DNA of 6,658 bases from Lysobacteraceae bacterium (GTDB lineage Bacteria > Pseudomonadota > Gammaproteobacteria > Steroidobacterales > Steroidobacteraceae), in contig JAAYXG010000841.1 of assembly GCA_012516015.1 (NCBI GenBank), positions 1 through 6,658 of the forward strand, in the 5' to 3' direction. The position numbers and the translations under genes are program-made. Numbering within the stretch: position 1 is the first letter of the stretch; each line of letters opens with the position of its first letter. Shown here one piece after another: positions 6,160-6,658 of this stretch. The notes under the pieces are model-generated. The model did not search any database. It was not told the origin of the DNA and saw only the letters and a program-made list of their open reading frames with translations.

Positions 6160-6658
6160 GTGAGAGTCCCCCCGGTGAACACTCGACTTGCGCGCAGATC
6201 GGCCGCTTCGATCGTCACCAGCTCCTCGCGGGCGAGCGTCGCGCCTTTGGCGAACAAGCGGCTTGCCTGCCGCAAGCGAGCACGATCGAGCGCATTGCGA
6301 ATGGAGCGCGCGTTCGCGAAGTGAGGTTGCGAGCGGCGCAGCGCGATGTACTCGCGCAGCGTCGCGCGCGCTTCGTCGCTCAGCCGATACTGCATCTGGT
6401 CCAGCATGAGCTGGGCGATGGCGTACAGCTCCTCGTCCGTGTAGTCCGGAAAGTCGATGTGATGCGCGATGCGCGACGACAGTCCGGGATTGCTGCGAAA
6501 GAAGCGATCCATCCGATCCTTGTAGCCGGCCAGGATGACGACGAGGTCCTCGCGACTGTTCTCCATCTCCTGCAGCAGAATCTCGATGGCCTCCTGGCCG
6601 TAGTCGCGCTCGTTCTCCGGGCGATACAAGTAGTACGCCTCGTCGATGAACAGCACGC
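6156..6658 (-). CDS. cbbX: CbbX, AAA+ activase of red-type Rubisco, C-terminal part
   Basis: CbbX is a hexameric AAA+ ATPase that, stimulated by ribulose-1,5-bisphosphate, pulls on the Rubisco large-subunit C terminus to release inhibitory sugar phosphates. About 167 residues are visible, roughly the C-terminal half of a protein of about 300. The gene runs off the right edge, so the Walker A motif is outside the window. Visible features, in order: Walker B ([13 protein letters not shown]), [16 protein letters not shown], sensor 1 region ([11 protein letters not shown]), the NPGLSSRI segment with the probable arginine finger, and the C-terminal helical domain with the sensor 2 region ([15 protein letters not shown]). 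These strings are characteristic of CbbX and of its close relatives in the CbxX/CfqX family. CbxX/CfqX homologues also occur outside autotrophs, such as SpoVK-like proteins, but the direct link to cbbF and cbbP makes a Rubisco role close to certain. The stop overlaps the cbbF start by 4 nt. Confidence 0.95.
   Translation of the reverse strand, partial: VLFIDEAYYLYRPENERDYGQEAIEILLQEMENSREDLVVILAGYKDRMDRFFRSNPGLSSRIAHHIDFPDYTDEELYAIAQLMLDQMQYRLSDEARATLREYIALRRSQPHFANARSIRNALDRARLRQASRLFAKGATLAREELVTIEAADLRASRVFTGGTLT

Overview
The window looks like chromosomal DNA from a high-GC proteobacterium that fixes CO2 by the Calvin-Benson-Bassham (CBB) cycle. The evidence is a tightly packed minus-strand gene run: cbbX (Rubisco activase of the type that serves red-type, form IC Rubisco), class I fructose-1,6-bisphosphatase, proteobacterial phosphoribulokinase, and phosphoglycolate phosphatase. 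Form IC Rubisco with CbbX is known mainly from alpha- and betaproteobacteria and some gammaproteobacteria. The sequence alone does not let me choose among these.

Layout from left to right. 1-1554 (+): the C-terminal half of an RND (HAE-1-like) efflux transporter, cut by the window's left edge. 1564-1687: a large, nearly perfect inverted repeat between convergent genes. 1677-2513 (-): an exported alpha/beta hydrolase whose stop codon lies inside that repeat. 2514-2787: an intergenic region shared by two divergent genes, with no recognisable gene. 2788-3354 (+): a PfpI/DJ-1 family protein with a strong ribosome binding site. 3362-3430: a second hairpin element with sequence motifs in common with the first, again between convergent genes. 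3435-6658 (-): gph, cbbP, cbbF and cbbX, transcribed from right to left, with cbbX cut by the right edge.

The four CBB genes work together. CbbX remodels inhibited Rubisco, FBPase drives regeneration of sugar phosphates, PRK makes the Rubisco substrate ribulose-1,5-bisphosphate, and Gph removes the 2-phosphoglycolate that Rubisco's oxygenase side reaction makes. All three junctions in this run are stop/start overlaps (4, 1 and 4 nt), so the genes are almost certainly co-transcribed and probably translationally coupled. cbbL/cbbS would be expected upstream of cbbX, beyond the right edge.

I found no new defence, mobile or signalling system. The least explained structure is the pair of related hairpin repeats. 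Each sits exactly in a convergent gene junction, and one supplies the end of a coding sequence.
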